A stretch of 64,000 nucleotides of DNA. Source: Paraburkholderia caffeinilytica (GTDB taxonomy: Bacteria > Pseudomonadota > Gammaproteobacteria > Burkholderiales > Burkholderiaceae). Both the position numbers and the translations under genes were made by a program. Positions 18,801 through 26,432 of this stretch are shown here, piece by piece. A model generated the notes under the pieces. That model did not search any database and was not told the DNA's origin. It saw only the letters and a program-made list of their open reading frames with translations. The stretch covers positions 1 through 64,000 of the forward strand of contig NZ_CP031468.1 in assembly GCF_003368325.1 (NCBI RefSeq), in the 5' to 3' direction. Each line of letters starts with the position of its first letter. Position 1 is the first letter of the stretch.

Positions 18801-18966
18801 CAACGCCGGCCAGCGAGCATTCATCCGTGATGGCCAGTGCGGCATAGCCCAGCTGCGCCCCACGTGCAGCGAGATCCTCGGCGTGCGATGCGCCGTGCAG
18901 AAAGGAAAAGTTGGACGCGCACTGGAGTTCCGCATAGTCGGGCAGTGCGCCGTAGGTCGGCGCCAT
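15823..18966 (-). CDS. dnaE2: error-prone DNA polymerase DnaE2/ImuC
   Basis: The 1047-residue C-family polymerase alpha subunit has an N-terminal PHP domain (NFSFLHGASHAEDL, then TDECSLAGVVRAH). The catalytic aspartates lie in PDIDVDFEHQRREE near residue 395. The fingers/beta-binding regions and a C-terminal OB domain follow (GMVTVRQRPGTAKGVMFVTL-like segment). DnaE2 carries out mutagenic translesion synthesis together with ImuA and ImuB. The length matches the family. It is the third gene of the imuA-imuB-dnaE2 cassette, 6 bp after imuB, and should be induced with it from the LexA-controlled promoter at 21092. Confidence 0.96.
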   Translation of the reverse strand: MAPTYGALPDYAELQCASNFSFLHGASHAEDLAARGAQLGYAALAITDECSLAGVVRAHVEAKKAGLPFIVGSHFHLTNADGTPALSFTALAMTREGYGNLSELITLGRMRAHKGSYRIAPLDLAHPEKPFGHLRALPDCVAILSPDYPADEERLDTQVEWFAQTFGDRAWIALTLHARAMDDIHRGTVEHVAARHGIPVVATGAPVMHVRSRKPLQDVLTAIRIGKPVAECGYDLAPNAEQHLRSRLRLANLYPQRMLEETLRIAHLCTFSLDELRYEYPDELVPVGHTPTSYLRQETYIGAHRRWPAGIPHQVQQQIEHELSLIGDLRYEPYFLTVYDIVRFARSEGILCQGRGSAANSAVCFALGVTEVDPARSSMLFERFISKERGEPPDIDVDFEHQRREEVVQYIYRKYGRDRAALTAAVTTYRPRSALRESGKALGVDPAIVDRVAKAYQWFDSSRDLLNRFAEAGLDPEAPLIVQWANFAALLLGFPRHLSQHSGGFVISRGKLSRLVPIENAAMADRSIIQWDKDDIEALGLLKIDVLALGMLSAIRRALDVISEKRGEPFELQDIPAEDSETYKMICRADTVGVFQIESRAQMSMLPRLQPRCFYDLVIEVAIVRPGPVQGGMVHPYLRRRQGVEPVTYPSPQMEQALSRTLGVPIFQEQVMQVAMLAAGFTAGEADQLRRAMAAWRRKGGLEAYYDRIVNGMLERGYDREFAEAIFAQIQGFGEYGFPESHAASFALLVYASAWLKCHEPVAFLVAMLNSQPMGFYSPSQLVQDARRHGVKVLPVDVTLSNWDSAVEGRSTRAPVRLGMSLVRGLKEEAAARIELARAVRPFADVSDLARRAQLDRKDLQALAMADALRSLAGDRRAALWHAVAAVPDRDLLRGATDDDATPVLAPMTEGQQIASDYRTLGLTLGRHPLELLRPRLLAQRLLSASTLAGFRNGQLARACGIVTVRQRPGTAKGVMFVTLEDETGQVNVIIWPSLLEKQRREALGSSLLAVYGVWQREGEVRHLVAHRLVDVSPLLGSLVTSTRNFH

Positions 18967-18972
18967 GGGCGA

Positions 18973-20442
18973 TCACCCGAACAGGCCGTGCAGGAACCAG
19001 CGCGGCTCGCGTTCCTCGACGGCGCTTACGCGCTCCCGGAAGACCCAGTAGTGCAGCGCGTCGTCGGACTCCGCGACAAAATAGTCTCGCGTCACCGGGT
19101 GCCCATCCTGCCAGCCGACCTCGATCCGTTCGCCCGGCGAGACCATGCGCAGCGGCGTGCCGTAGAACGGGCGGTGGCCGCGCATGATGAGCTGTACCGG
19201 GTTGTCCAGAAGCCAGGTGGGTCGCGGAAGATCTGGCGGTGGCAACATGGGCCTGGCGGTCTCGCCGATGGGAAGCCAGCGTGCGGCGACTTCCGGGCGG
19301 TGGTCGGCAACCGGAGCCGCCTTGAGCACGTTCTGCGCGCCGAGCCGGGCGACGAGGAGTTCCATCAGGCGCGCGTGATCCTGCGGCGAGCCGCCGGGTT
19401 CCGGGAACAGCGATTCGCTCGGCGCGTCCGCTTCGCGGACGTCCTTTGCATCGAGGCGAACGGCGATGACCGGCGCGGCCAGTTCAACGCGGCCCAGCCG
19501 TTCTTTCAGAAGACGCACGAGGTGGTCCTCGCGCGACGTCGGTTCCGCAAGGGCAACTTCGATTGCCGTCGGCGGCACCGCCGCGCGGCCGCGCTCATGC
19601 TCGAGCTCAAGCACAAACCGCTCGATCGCAAGCTGTCGGGCCGACAGCCAGCCGGTCATCTGCAGGATCAGGCGCCGCGCCGCGAACAGCACGGCCTCTG
19701 CGTGCTCGATCCGGTCGGGCAGCTCGAGTCGCGCACTGAAGGCGGGAGGCATCTCGAGCCATTCATACACCTCCGGTGCCGCGCCCGTCGCGCGATCGAG
19801 CGCATCCAGCAGCGCCGTGCCGCAGCGTTTCTTGAGGCCTGCGCGAGGCAGGCGCCGGACGTCGTCCACCGTTTCGCATCCCAGGCCGTCGAACCATTCG
19901 GCGTAGTGGCGCGCCGGCGGCAGGGCAGGTAACGGCACGCGACGCAGTGCGCGGTCGACGGATCGCAACGTGAGGGCAATGCCACCCGAGGACCGGGCGA
20001 AGAGCCACGCGGCCTGCCCTGTTGGTGCAACAGCAAGCGTTGCCGTTACGCCGAACGCGATCACCGTTTCGCGCGCGAGTCGGCGCAGCGGGCGAATACC
20101 GCCGAAGAGCCGCAGGCTCGCCGAGACGTCGACCAGCACGACCGATTCCTCCGCCAGCACCACGTGCGGGGTGAACTGCAGCAGGGCGAAGGCCACGCCA
20201 CGAACCAGCTCCGCTTCACGGGTGAGATCACGTTCCCGGATGACCGCGTCGGGGACGAGCGTCAACACGCCACCGCGGCGCATGCCGGGCACGATCCCGC
20301 CCGAGTGCGCCGCGCGGTCGAGCGCGACAACGCGGTCCTTCTCCAGCACGACAAACCCGCCCTCATTGCGTGGCATCGACCAGCGCGGGAGAAACGACTC
20401 GAGGGCGAGGTGCGGCAGATGTACGCCGATCCAGAGTTGCAT
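18973..20442 (-). CDS. imuB: ImuB, Y-family polymerase-like mutasome hub
   Basis: The 489-residue protein has the Y-family palm/fingers/little-finger order, starting LWIGVHLPHLALE. The catalytic acidic residues of true Y polymerases are not conserved: the position equivalent to DxDxF reads GVHLPHL. ImuB proteins are therefore inactive scaffolds that bind the beta clamp, ImuA and DnaE2. The gene overlaps imuA by 80 bp, which implies tight coupling, and ends 6 bp before dnaE2. It belongs to the SOS-inducible mutagenesis cassette. Confidence 0.94.
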   Translation of the reverse strand: MQLWIGVHLPHLALESFLPRWSMPRNEGGFVVLEKDRVVALDRAAHSGGIVPGMRRGGVLTLVPDAVIRERDLTREAELVRGVAFALLQFTPHVVLAEESVVLVDVSASLRLFGGIRPLRRLARETVIAFGVTATLAVAPTGQAAWLFARSSGGIALTLRSVDRALRRVPLPALPPARHYAEWFDGLGCETVDDVRRLPRAGLKKRCGTALLDALDRATGAAPEVYEWLEMPPAFSARLELPDRIEHAEAVLFAARRLILQMTGWLSARQLAIERFVLELEHERGRAAVPPTAIEVALAEPTSREDHLVRLLKERLGRVELAAPVIAVRLDAKDVREADAPSESLFPEPGGSPQDHARLMELLVARLGAQNVLKAAPVADHRPEVAARWLPIGETARPMLPPPDLPRPTWLLDNPVQLIMRGHRPFYGTPLRMVSPGERIEVGWQDGHPVTRDYFVAESDDALHYWVFRERVSAVEEREPRWFLHGLFG

Positions 20443-21079
20443 ATCGGCTCAACAGGGCAGGTGAAGGTACGAGAGGAACGAAAACGGGTTCGTCGCGCTG
20501 CGGTCCGCGGCGCTTGACGAAGGTCACTTCAATACCGCCCCTGGCGGCTCGCAGCGCAAGCCGCAGCGGCGCCGGCGACGTCGCCTGGGCGGCCGCGAGC
20601 GGGCGAAACAGGAACAGCAGGGTGTCCGAGGCCTGCGCGGCCAGATGCAGGCGCCGCAGCGCTTCCTGCCGGACTTCGGCCTGCCAGAAGAGCAGGGCGC
20701 CGCAGGTGCCGGCACGCAGGATCTGCTCGGCGGCCCACAGCGCGTCAGCAGTGCGCGGAGCATGCAGTGCGCAGGCCTGCGCTGAGGGAATGTCCAGCCA
20801 CGCCAGACCGGCCGGTTGCAGCCGGTGCGGCGGCTGCAGCAGGAGCAGGGGGCGGGATCCGACGGTCGCCAGTGCGGGCTGCAGCAGACGCAGTTCACCG
20901 CAGCCAGGCTGCGGTGTGAGCAGTTCGGTGAGCGCGCCAGCGGGCCAGCCGCCGCCCGGCAATCCGGAGGCCAGCGCGGCGTGGCCGCACGACACCACCC
21001 GATCGAAGCCGGCGGCCAGTTGAGATGCTCGCCATAGCGCGGGGTGGATTTCTTCAGGGTGACGCGGGAGGGCGCTCAT
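20363..21079 (-). CDS. imuA: ImuA, RecA-like mutasome protein
   Basis: The 238-residue product matches the SulA/RecA-like ImuA family, beginning HPALWRASQL followed by SCGHAALASGLPGGGWPAGAL and TELLTPQPGCGELRLLQPAL. ImuA works with ImuB and DnaE2 in damage-induced mutagenesis. The start codon at 21079 lies 12 bp from a perfect LexA box, the only SOS box seen in the window. The short distance means that LexA would block the promoter. The 3' end overlaps imuB by 80 bp. Confidence 0.93.
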   Translation of the reverse strand: MSALPRHPEEIHPALWRASQLAAGFDRVVSCGHAALASGLPGGGWPAGALTELLTPQPGCGELRLLQPALATVGSRPLLLLQPPHRLQPAGLAWLDIPSAQACALHAPRTADALWAAEQILRAGTCGALLFWQAEVRQEALRRLHLAAQASDTLLFLFRPLAAAQATSPAPLRLALRAARGGIEVTFVKRRGPQRDEPVFVPLVPSPALLSRYATLDRRTSAAPRPRVVSPALVDATQ

Positions 21080-21091
21080 GGGGCAAGAACA

Positions 21092-21107
21092 CTGTATGGA
21101 TATACAG
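21092..21107. promoter_or_regulatory. LexA (SOS) box before imuA
   Basis: CTGTATGGATATACAG is an exact CTGT-N8-ACAG match to the beta/gammaproteobacterial LexA consensus. It is placed 12 bp upstream of the imuA start. It should place imuA-imuB-dnaE2 and perhaps the SRAP gene under SOS control. Confidence 0.93.
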
Positions 21108-21174
21108 TATCTAGTGTAGCGCTTATCTCCAAAAAATGTAAAAGGGGGTGGTCCGGAGGCCGCGGCCGGTTACA

Positions 21175-21345
21175 GCTGGGGTTCCGTGCCAAGCGGGCGC
21201 GAGACCATCTTTTGCGACATGGGAGGGAACCCCAGCGGTGACAGACCTGCCGGGTGGTAGGGCTTGCCAGAGAGGTAAGGGGTTCGTACCATGCCTGCAC
21301 TCGACCGGTTGTCTGGATGGCGTAGAGAAAATTCGTTGTACGCCA
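21175..21345 (+). promoter_or_regulatory. structured leader before selU
   Basis: The 287-bp gap upstream of selU holds two strong inverted repeats. GCTGGGGTTCC (21175-21185) pairs perfectly with GGAACCCCAGC (21226-21236), and TGGCGTA (21318-21324) pairs with TACGCCA (21339-21345) just 21 bp before the start codon. A smaller GGTA/TACC stem lies at 21274-21290. This could be a regulatory RNA leader or cis element controlling selU. There is no T-run that would make the first hairpin a plain terminator. No known riboswitch class is recognised. Confidence 0.45.
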
Positions 21346-21366
21346 AAAATTACAAGGCAGGTGGGC

Positions 21367-22395
21367 ATGTACCGATTCGAAGATTACGACCTCATCATCG
21401 ACGCGCGCAGCGAACGCGAATACGCCGTGGATCACATCCCTGGGGCAATCAACCTCCCCGTGGTCAGCAATGACGAATACGCCGAGGTCGGCACCTTGCA
21501 TCGGACCGACAAAATGCGGGCATATCTGATCGGCGTGTCCTATTCGCTGAAAAACATTTCGCGACACCTTGACACCGTAATTGCGGGCCGCCCACGTCAT
21601 GGCAGGGTGCTTGTATATTGCTTTCGCGGCGGAAAGCGCAGTCGACTTTGGTTTGATGCTCTCGATACGATCGGCTATAAGGTGGACCGTCTACCTGGTG
21701 GCTGGAAGGGCTATCGACGTTGGGTCAACGAGCAACTGACAAAGCTACCGCGGGAGTTCTCGTATGTGGTCCTGTCAGGCTCGACTGGTTGTGGAAAGAC
21801 TCGATTGCTCGATCAACTCGAAGCCGTCGGTGCGCAGGTCTTGAATCTGGAGGCGCTCGCGTCTCACCGGGGCTCGGTTATTGGTGCGATACCTGGTACC
21901 CCGCAGCCGACGCAGAAATACTTTGATAGCCTGCTGCAACAAAAGCTTAGTACTTTCTCGCCCAGCCGCCCGGTGTGGGTGGAAGCAGAGAGCAAGAAGA
22001 TTGGCAACGTGCAGTTACCGGAAGCGCTGCTCGAAACGATGCATATGAAGGGCAAGCCTGTCTGCGTGAATGCGCCGATGGCCCAGCGAGTCATATTGTG
22101 GCGAGAGGACTATCACCATTTCGAGCAAGATCCGGACGCCTTCGTATCGAAACTCGCCTCTCTGCGGAGCCTTATCGGAGGCAAAGAGTTCGAGGTGTGG
22201 CAGGAAATGGCCAGAACACGGCAAATACCCGAGTTGTTCGAGCGGGTCATGGTCGCGCACTACGATCCCGCCTATGCACGTTCGACACGGCGCAGTTATC
22301 CCGCACTTGCAGACGCACCAGTCGTTGACTTGCAGGAACTGTCGCCAAACAGTCTCCGCGCCGTGGCGCTTGCGCTCATTCAGCGCTTTGGCTAA
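21367..22395 (+). CDS. selU: tRNA 2-selenouridine synthase (SelU/MnmH)
   Basis: The 342-residue enzyme replaces sulfur by selenium at the wobble 2-thiouridine of tRNAs for Lys, Glu and Gln, using selenophosphate. The N-terminal rhodanese domain has the active cysteine C85 in YCFRGGKRS. The C-terminal half is a P-loop domain with GSTGCGKT (138-145), used in the geranylation/selenation cycle. I chose the ATG at 21367 because MYRFEDYDLIIDARSEREY matches the family start, although the frame stays open upstream. No selD is in the window, so selenophosphate must be made elsewhere. It stands alone between the SOS cassette and cargo genes. Confidence 0.94.
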   Translation: MYRFEDYDLIIDARSEREYAVDHIPGAINLPVVSNDEYAEVGTLHRTDKMRAYLIGVSYSLKNISRHLDTVIAGRPRHGRVLVYCFRGGKRSRLWFDALDTIGYKVDRLPGGWKGYRRWVNEQLTKLPREFSYVVLSGSTGCGKTRLLDQLEAVGAQVLNLEALASHRGSVIGAIPGTPQPTQKYFDSLLQQKLSTFSPSRPVWVEAESKKIGNVQLPEALLETMHMKGKPVCVNAPMAQRVILWREDYHHFEQDPDAFVSKLASLRSLIGGKEFEVWQEMARTRQIPELFERVMVAHYDPAYARSTRRSYPALADAPVVDLQELSPNSLRAVALALIQRFG

Positions 22396-22653
22396 ACGAC
22401 TCTTATCTCAATCTCACTAAAACCGTGTCATTGCCAATCGCCCCCGCGATACGGGTGGAATAGGGCATATTTGCCATGTCGTCTATGCAAGAAGCATATG
22501 GACGCAGAGAAATTTCCGCCTTGTAGCCATGGGTACCTTTCTTCGTGTTTCCGTTTGTAACTGAATTGGTGGAGGGGAAGGGAGGGCGGGTATGGTCATA
22601 TCTTATGAATTGATCTAATCGGGACAGATTGACTGATTGGGATTGCTTCAAAT

Positions 22654-23715
22654 ATGACCACGACGATCGAAGACCGCATGATCTTGCTCCTGAATGAGCA
22701 GGCCCGCCTCGCGCCAAGTGAAGACGAAAGGCCAATGGGCGCACTTCGCAGGGCGTTCGGTACTCTGCTCCCGAGGCCCGAGCCTGGCCGGGGTTACTTG
22801 GAGCGGCTGACGGAATACACCCGTATTTCCATTCAGCGCTGGCGTAAGGTGTTTCATCGTCGACAACGACCCACGCCAGACATGATCGAGGCGCTGGCAC
22901 GTCTTTTCCCGCACTATGCTTTCTGGCTTGTCACGGGCATTACAGACGCGGCCAATGGCCATGTTGCACCGGATAACGCGCAAACATTTCCGGAGCGCCT
23001 GTATGCGCAGTCAGATGGCGCATCCCTGTATTTCCGCAGATCACTGGTTCTATTTCGTCGCCTGTTCGAGGAGTCGAGCGTCAATCTGCAAGATGACCAT
23101 CAGCGCATGTATGCAGCGGAACGCACCAGGCCGCTCGCTCACTGGCACGACAGCCCGCTTGTCGATGCGGCTTACCGGATTTCTCAATCAAGGGAGTACT
23201 GCGAGCTGCATGAGATCTGGGAGTCCCGCGAGAAGTACCGGGCTGATAACTTGAAACGCATCTGGCCAACATCCCCTGACGATCGGCCGTGGGTGCAGCG
23301 TGCGAAGGAAGCAAAGGAGCAGGGGCTTTCGTTTCCTATACTGGGCGTCGATCCCCGCACATCGCACCAAGACCACTGCGATCTTTACTACGTCCCGCGA
23401 GTGCCCTGCCCAACGCGCTTCGCATTGAGCGTTCTAAACACATCGCCGGCGGATCTGAGAGACGAGGAGTTGAAGCGTCTGCGAACATGGCTGGAGCAGT
23501 TGCAGGACGACGACCTGTTCGTGTTCTTTCAGTATCTCGAGCATCACGGCATCGACCGCGAGTTAATTTTCCCGTTGGAGCCCGGAACCATACGATTCGC
23601 ATGGCTCGGGATGGCCGACTCCGAGATCGAACAGTTCGTTAATTACGTGCAAAGCCAGCGTTCGAGTCGACCGCGCGATAAGTATCCAGCGCGGATGAGC
23701 AGAAAGCTGGCGTAG
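22654..23715 (+). CDS. DNA-binding protein with CI-repressor-like HTH
   Basis: The 353-residue protein has a helix-turn-helix near residues 48-90. It includes LERLTEYTRISIQRWRKVFH and then MIEALARLFPHYAFWLVTG. The FPxYAFWLxTG ending is typical of phage CI-like repressors, although here it sits in a longer protein. The remaining 260 residues are mostly helical, with a DLYYVPRVPCPTRFALSV stretch, and are not recognised. It heads a group of small plus-strand cargo genes. It may regulate them or itself; no operator was identified. Confidence 0.65.
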   Translation: MTTTIEDRMILLLNEQARLAPSEDERPMGALRRAFGTLLPRPEPGRGYLERLTEYTRISIQRWRKVFHRRQRPTPDMIEALARLFPHYAFWLVTGITDAANGHVAPDNAQTFPERLYAQSDGASLYFRRSLVLFRRLFEESSVNLQDDHQRMYAAERTRPLAHWHDSPLVDAAYRISQSREYCELHEIWESREKYRADNLKRIWPTSPDDRPWVQRAKEAKEQGLSFPILGVDPRTSHQDHCDLYYVPRVPCPTRFALSVLNTSPADLRDEELKRLRTWLEQLQDDDLFVFFQYLEHHGIDRELIFPLEPGTIRFAWLGMADSEIEQFVNYVQSQRSSRPRDKYPARMSRKLA

Positions 23716-23780
23716 CACTCGTGTGCATGAGGTGGCCCGGCGATTCGCCGGAGTGAAGATGATTTGTTGGATTGGAAACT

Positions 23781-24050
23781 ATGAGCGACTGTATCAGCAT
23801 TGTGTGCCCTTCTTGTGGGGCCGATCACGGTGATGATGGATGGGAAGTCTTGCAGGAAAACGAAGTCCATCAAATGAAGTGCGAAGTCTGCCGCGCGGAA
23901 TTTTTCGTATCGATCTTCGAGTGCGAAAGATGCGTGGCAGACAATGTGATTTCGTCTCAATCTGAGCATGAAGTCAAGAATCGGACGTGTCGTGCTTGCG
24001 GACATCGCCCCGAGATCGAAGGCCAGGATTATGAAGAACCTTGTCTATGA
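23781..24050 (+). CDS. small zinc-ribbon protein with four CxxC motifs
   Basis: The 89-residue protein carries CPSC, CEVC, CERC and CRAC knuckles, enough for two zinc ribbons. The ATG at 23781 (MSDCISIVCPSC) was preferred over one three codons earlier. It overlaps the next gene by 20 bp, so the two are coupled. No enzymatic motif is present; DNA, RNA or protein binding is likely for such folds. The family is unknown to me. Confidence 0.65.
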   Translation: MSDCISIVCPSCGADHGDDGWEVLQENEVHQMKCEVCRAEFFVSIFECERCVADNVISSQSEHEVKNRTCRACGHRPEIEGQDYEEPCL

Positions 24051-24294
24051 ACGAGCCGTTAGTGCCGATGTCGAGCAGGTGGGCATTCGTCTCTATCAGG
24101 TGCCAGGCGGTTTCATTGCGGAAAGGTATCTGATTCAGGGTGACGAACTTATGCTGGTTCAGATTATGCCGATTTCATCAAAAGGCGAGTTTGAAAAGTT
24201 CGCGCTTTCGGACCCACATCATTCGGTTATGCGGGCAATTTATACGGAAGTGCGAAACATTGTCTGGGCGGATGGGGTTGGTGAAGTAATCTAG
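24031..24294 (+). CDS. hypothetical protein (87 aa) coupled to zinc-ribbon gene
   Basis: The frame starts with the ATG at 24031 inside the zinc-ribbon gene and encodes an 87-residue alpha/beta protein (VEQVGIRLYQVPGGFIAERY, then DELMLVQIMPI). There is no signal peptide or known motif. The 20-bp overlap and shared direction suggest a two-gene unit. The function is unknown. Confidence 0.5.
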   Translation: MKNLVYERAVSADVEQVGIRLYQVPGGFIAERYLIQGDELMLVQIMPISSKGEFEKFALSDPHHSVMRAIYTEVRNIVWADGVGEVI

Positions 24295-24308
24295 ATGGAT
24301 CGACCGTA

Positions 24309-25028
24309 ATGGAACTGAGCTTTGATGCCGTTATAAATGCAGCGGATGAATTGGAGTTGATACCGCTTGTTAGCGACGCAATTCGATCGAAGGGAGCGGA
24401 ATGGTTTGTGTTCGTTTCGTTGCATCCGACCGATCATTCAGCCAGTCGCTCCACCCATCGATTCTTGATCGGTTGTCGCCCTGAATGGTGCCAACTGTAC
24501 AACGCGAACCGATGGTATCTGACGGACCCTTGTCTCGATTACGCACGATCGAACACTGCGCCAGTGTTGGGCTCGGAGTTGCCAGTCCGGACTGCTGGGC
24601 AAAAGCGGATGCTTGAGGTTGCCGCGGAACACGGGTTTCTCAGCACGTTCCTCATTCCTGCGCACGCTAGCGAGAAAGGCCGGATTGGAGCTCTCTACCT
24701 TGGCTCGAGCGTGAAGCCCGAGGAAGGTGAGCCGAAACTCAGAGAGGGAAGGGCATTTTTCCGGGCCCTGGCGTTGGAGCTCCTCGATTGGTCATCGCGG
24801 GGAGTGCGAGAAGATGCGATCAGAAAGTGTGGCCTTTCACAACAGGACGTGCAGTTGATTGGATTCGTAAGATCTGGCTTCAATGCAGGTGCGATCGCCG
24901 ATGAGCTGAAAGTGTCTTCGACGACTGTCTACAGGCAGTTCCAACGGATCAACGAAAAGATTGGCGTTTCGCACATTACCGCGGCGGTGCGGTTTGCGGA
25001 AGAAAATGACATCTTTGCGCAGCAATAA
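24309..25028 (+). CDS. LuxR-family regulator with autoinducer-binding domain
   Basis: The 239-residue protein has an N-terminal autoinducer-binding domain (about 15-160), with WYLTDPCLDY carrying the YxxxDP ligand contacts. The C-terminal LuxR HTH runs from residue 175 to 235 (CGLSQQDVQLIGFVRSGFNAGAIADELKVSSTTVYRQFQ in two overlapping helices). No luxI-like synthase is present, so this is a LuxR solo. Its last 23 bp overlap the start of a membrane monooxygenase gene, so it probably controls or is co-expressed with that enzyme. The natural signal cannot be read from the sequence. Confidence 0.88.
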   Translation: MELSFDAVINAADELELIPLVSDAIRSKGAEWFVFVSLHPTDHSASRSTHRFLIGCRPEWCQLYNANRWYLTDPCLDYARSNTAPVLGSELPVRTAGQKRMLEVAAEHGFLSTFLIPAHASEKGRIGALYLGSSVKPEEGEPKLREGRAFFRALALELLDWSSRGVREDAIRKCGLSQQDVQLIGFVRSGFNAGAIADELKVSSTTVYRQFQRINEKIGVSHITAAVRFAEENDIFAQQ

Positions 25029-25986
25029 GGGCGGGTTCTGGCTGTCGACGCTATTACCAGCGACCGCGACGGCATTCTTCATTTACCGGCATCCCTGGCT
25101 GTTTTTGCTGTTCTTGGTTGTGGTGGTTCCTGCCGCTGACGCGGTTATCGGGCAGGACGTGGAGGTCACAAACCAGAGGGCGAGCCGAGCGCCGAGCGGT
25201 CCTGTAGTCCCACTCACTTACATTTGCGTGTGGGGCGCTGCGGTGCTTGTTGCCCTCGAAAGAGCGATGACCGCGAGGCCGCTGGAGTTTGCCGGGCTCG
25301 TTATTGCCTCAGGGGTGCTGAGTGCTTTCGCGATGGCGCACATTCACGAGGTAATGCACCGGGGCGGGCGTGTATCCAGGCTGATCTCCGACGTAGCGCT
25401 AGCAGTCGCTGGATACCCTCACTACCGGGTCGTACATCAACTCCACCACGGGCATGTCGGCGATCCGCGATTTGGCTCAACGGCCCATGTTGGCCTGTCG
25501 GTTTGGTGTCACGTCGGCCGCTCCTTCTTCTCGGCGCTGAGATCCGCTATTGCTTACGAGCTAAGCCAGGCCCGCAGGTGGAGGGGAAGCCGGCTCCTGC
25601 AGATCGTCCCGGTCAGCGTAGCCGTCGTGGGCCTTTTCGCGTGGTTTGGTGGGTGGCGTGGGGCGGTCTTCTACGCGGGGCAGGGCATAGTCTCTGTCTT
25701 CGTCGTAGAGGCGGTTGGCTACCTGCAGCACTATGGCCTGTGTGGTAGTCCTGACGACCTGGGCAATCAGATTGCGTGGGACGTTAATTTCTGGTTGTCC
25801 AATCGCCTATTCGTAAATAACGGGCTTCACACCCACCATCATCTTGAGCAAACGCAGGCCTATGATCGCCTGGTTCACGCCGGGAGAGCGCTTCCTGGCG
25901 GCTATCTGCACATGTTTGGCCTGGCGTTAATTCCACCGCTCTGGTTCTCGGCCATGAACCATAGGCTATCAAAGACAAGCCACTAG
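25006..25986 (+). CDS. AlkB-type membrane di-iron monooxygenase/desaturase
   Basis: The 326-residue protein has about six membrane segments and the three histidine clusters of integral-membrane hydroxylases: HEVMHR, HQLHHGH and HTHHH. Between the second and third is GYLQHYGL, equivalent to the HYG motif of alkane 1-monooxygenase. The last box (NNGLHTHHHLEQTQAYDRL) follows the AlkB arrangement. Such enzymes hydroxylate alkyl chains or related substrates with O2 and a rubredoxin-type donor; no donor gene is nearby. The ATG at 25006 has GGAAG just upstream and lies inside the LuxR gene. The substrate is unknown. Confidence 0.8.
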   Translation: MTSLRSNKGGFWLSTLLPATATAFFIYRHPWLFLLFLVVVVPAADAVIGQDVEVTNQRASRAPSGPVVPLTYICVWGAAVLVALERAMTARPLEFAGLVIASGVLSAFAMAHIHEVMHRGGRVSRLISDVALAVAGYPHYRVVHQLHHGHVGDPRFGSTAHVGLSVWCHVGRSFFSALRSAIAYELSQARRWRGSRLLQIVPVSVAVVGLFAWFGGWRGAVFYAGQGIVSVFVVEAVGYLQHYGLCGSPDDLGNQIAWDVNFWLSNRLFVNNGLHTHHHLEQTQAYDRLVHAGRALPGGYLHMFGLALIPPLWFSAMNHRLSKTSH

Positions 25987-26057
25987 CATAAAACACTGGC
26001 GGCCGCAAGGCTAAGTGGGTCTCTTGAATTCGTCACATCATCTGTTGGAAAGTGTCA

Positions 26058-26345
26058 CTACGGTGTTGTCTTGGTAGTGCGCTTGCGTGCGACAAGAGCG
26101 AGCATGCGTTCGGCGAACATTGTTATCTCGTCTGGGGTCATGAGCTCGGCGAGAGACATCGTAGTGACGGTTTCGCGTAATTCGTCGAGATCGGTATCGC
26201 CGCGGACACTGAGCTGGGGATAGGTCGACTCCAAACGCGCGACCAGCTCAGCGTTGAGTGAGCGCTGATTCTTCGTGGCGGATTCGTTCAACTGGTGGTA
26301 GAGGGACCACGGTAGCCGGAATTGTGAGCGGTAGCTGTCTTTCAT
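26058..26345 (-). CDS. Arc-type ribbon-helix-helix regulator
   Basis: The 95-residue protein starts MKDSYRSQFRLPWSLYHQLN and continues with SATKNQRSLNAELVARLES, the Arc/MetJ ribbon-helix-helix pattern (a beta-strand RSQFRLP, then two helices). A C-terminal extension contains DLDELRETVTTM. It is divergent from a second Arc-like gene. The 87 bp between them, and the first bases of this gene, carry TAGTGAC half-sites. It likely autoregulates and may control the start of the transfer region. Confidence 0.78.
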   Translation of the reverse strand: MKDSYRSQFRLPWSLYHQLNESATKNQRSLNAELVARLESTYPQLSVRGDTDLDELRETVTTMSLAELMTPDEITMFAERMLALVARKRTTKTTP

Positions 26346-26409
26346 AGTGACATTTGACACTACGTTGGCGCTGGAATATAGTGACAATGTGTCACTACCA
26401 CGTAGTGAC
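26345..26409. promoter_or_regulatory. array of TAGTGAC operator half-sites
   Basis: Five half-sites alternate in orientation between the two Arc-like genes: TAGTGAC at 26345, GACACTA at 26356, TAGTGACA at 26379, TGTCACTA at 26390 and GTAGTGAC at 26402. The central pair forms a perfect dyad, TAGTGACA-ATG-TGTCACTA (26379-26397). GTCACTAC-CAC-GTAGTGAC (26391-26409) forms another that shares a half-site with it. This layout suits cooperative binding of ribbon-helix-helix dimers. Confidence 0.7.
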
Positions 26410-26432
26410 TATAAAGCACCAGAGGAGAGAGA

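Noticed and set aside
21175..21290. Possible selenocysteine tRNA in the selU leader
   Set aside because: No acceptor stem, CCA end or UCA anticodon arm could be arranged from the stems seen.
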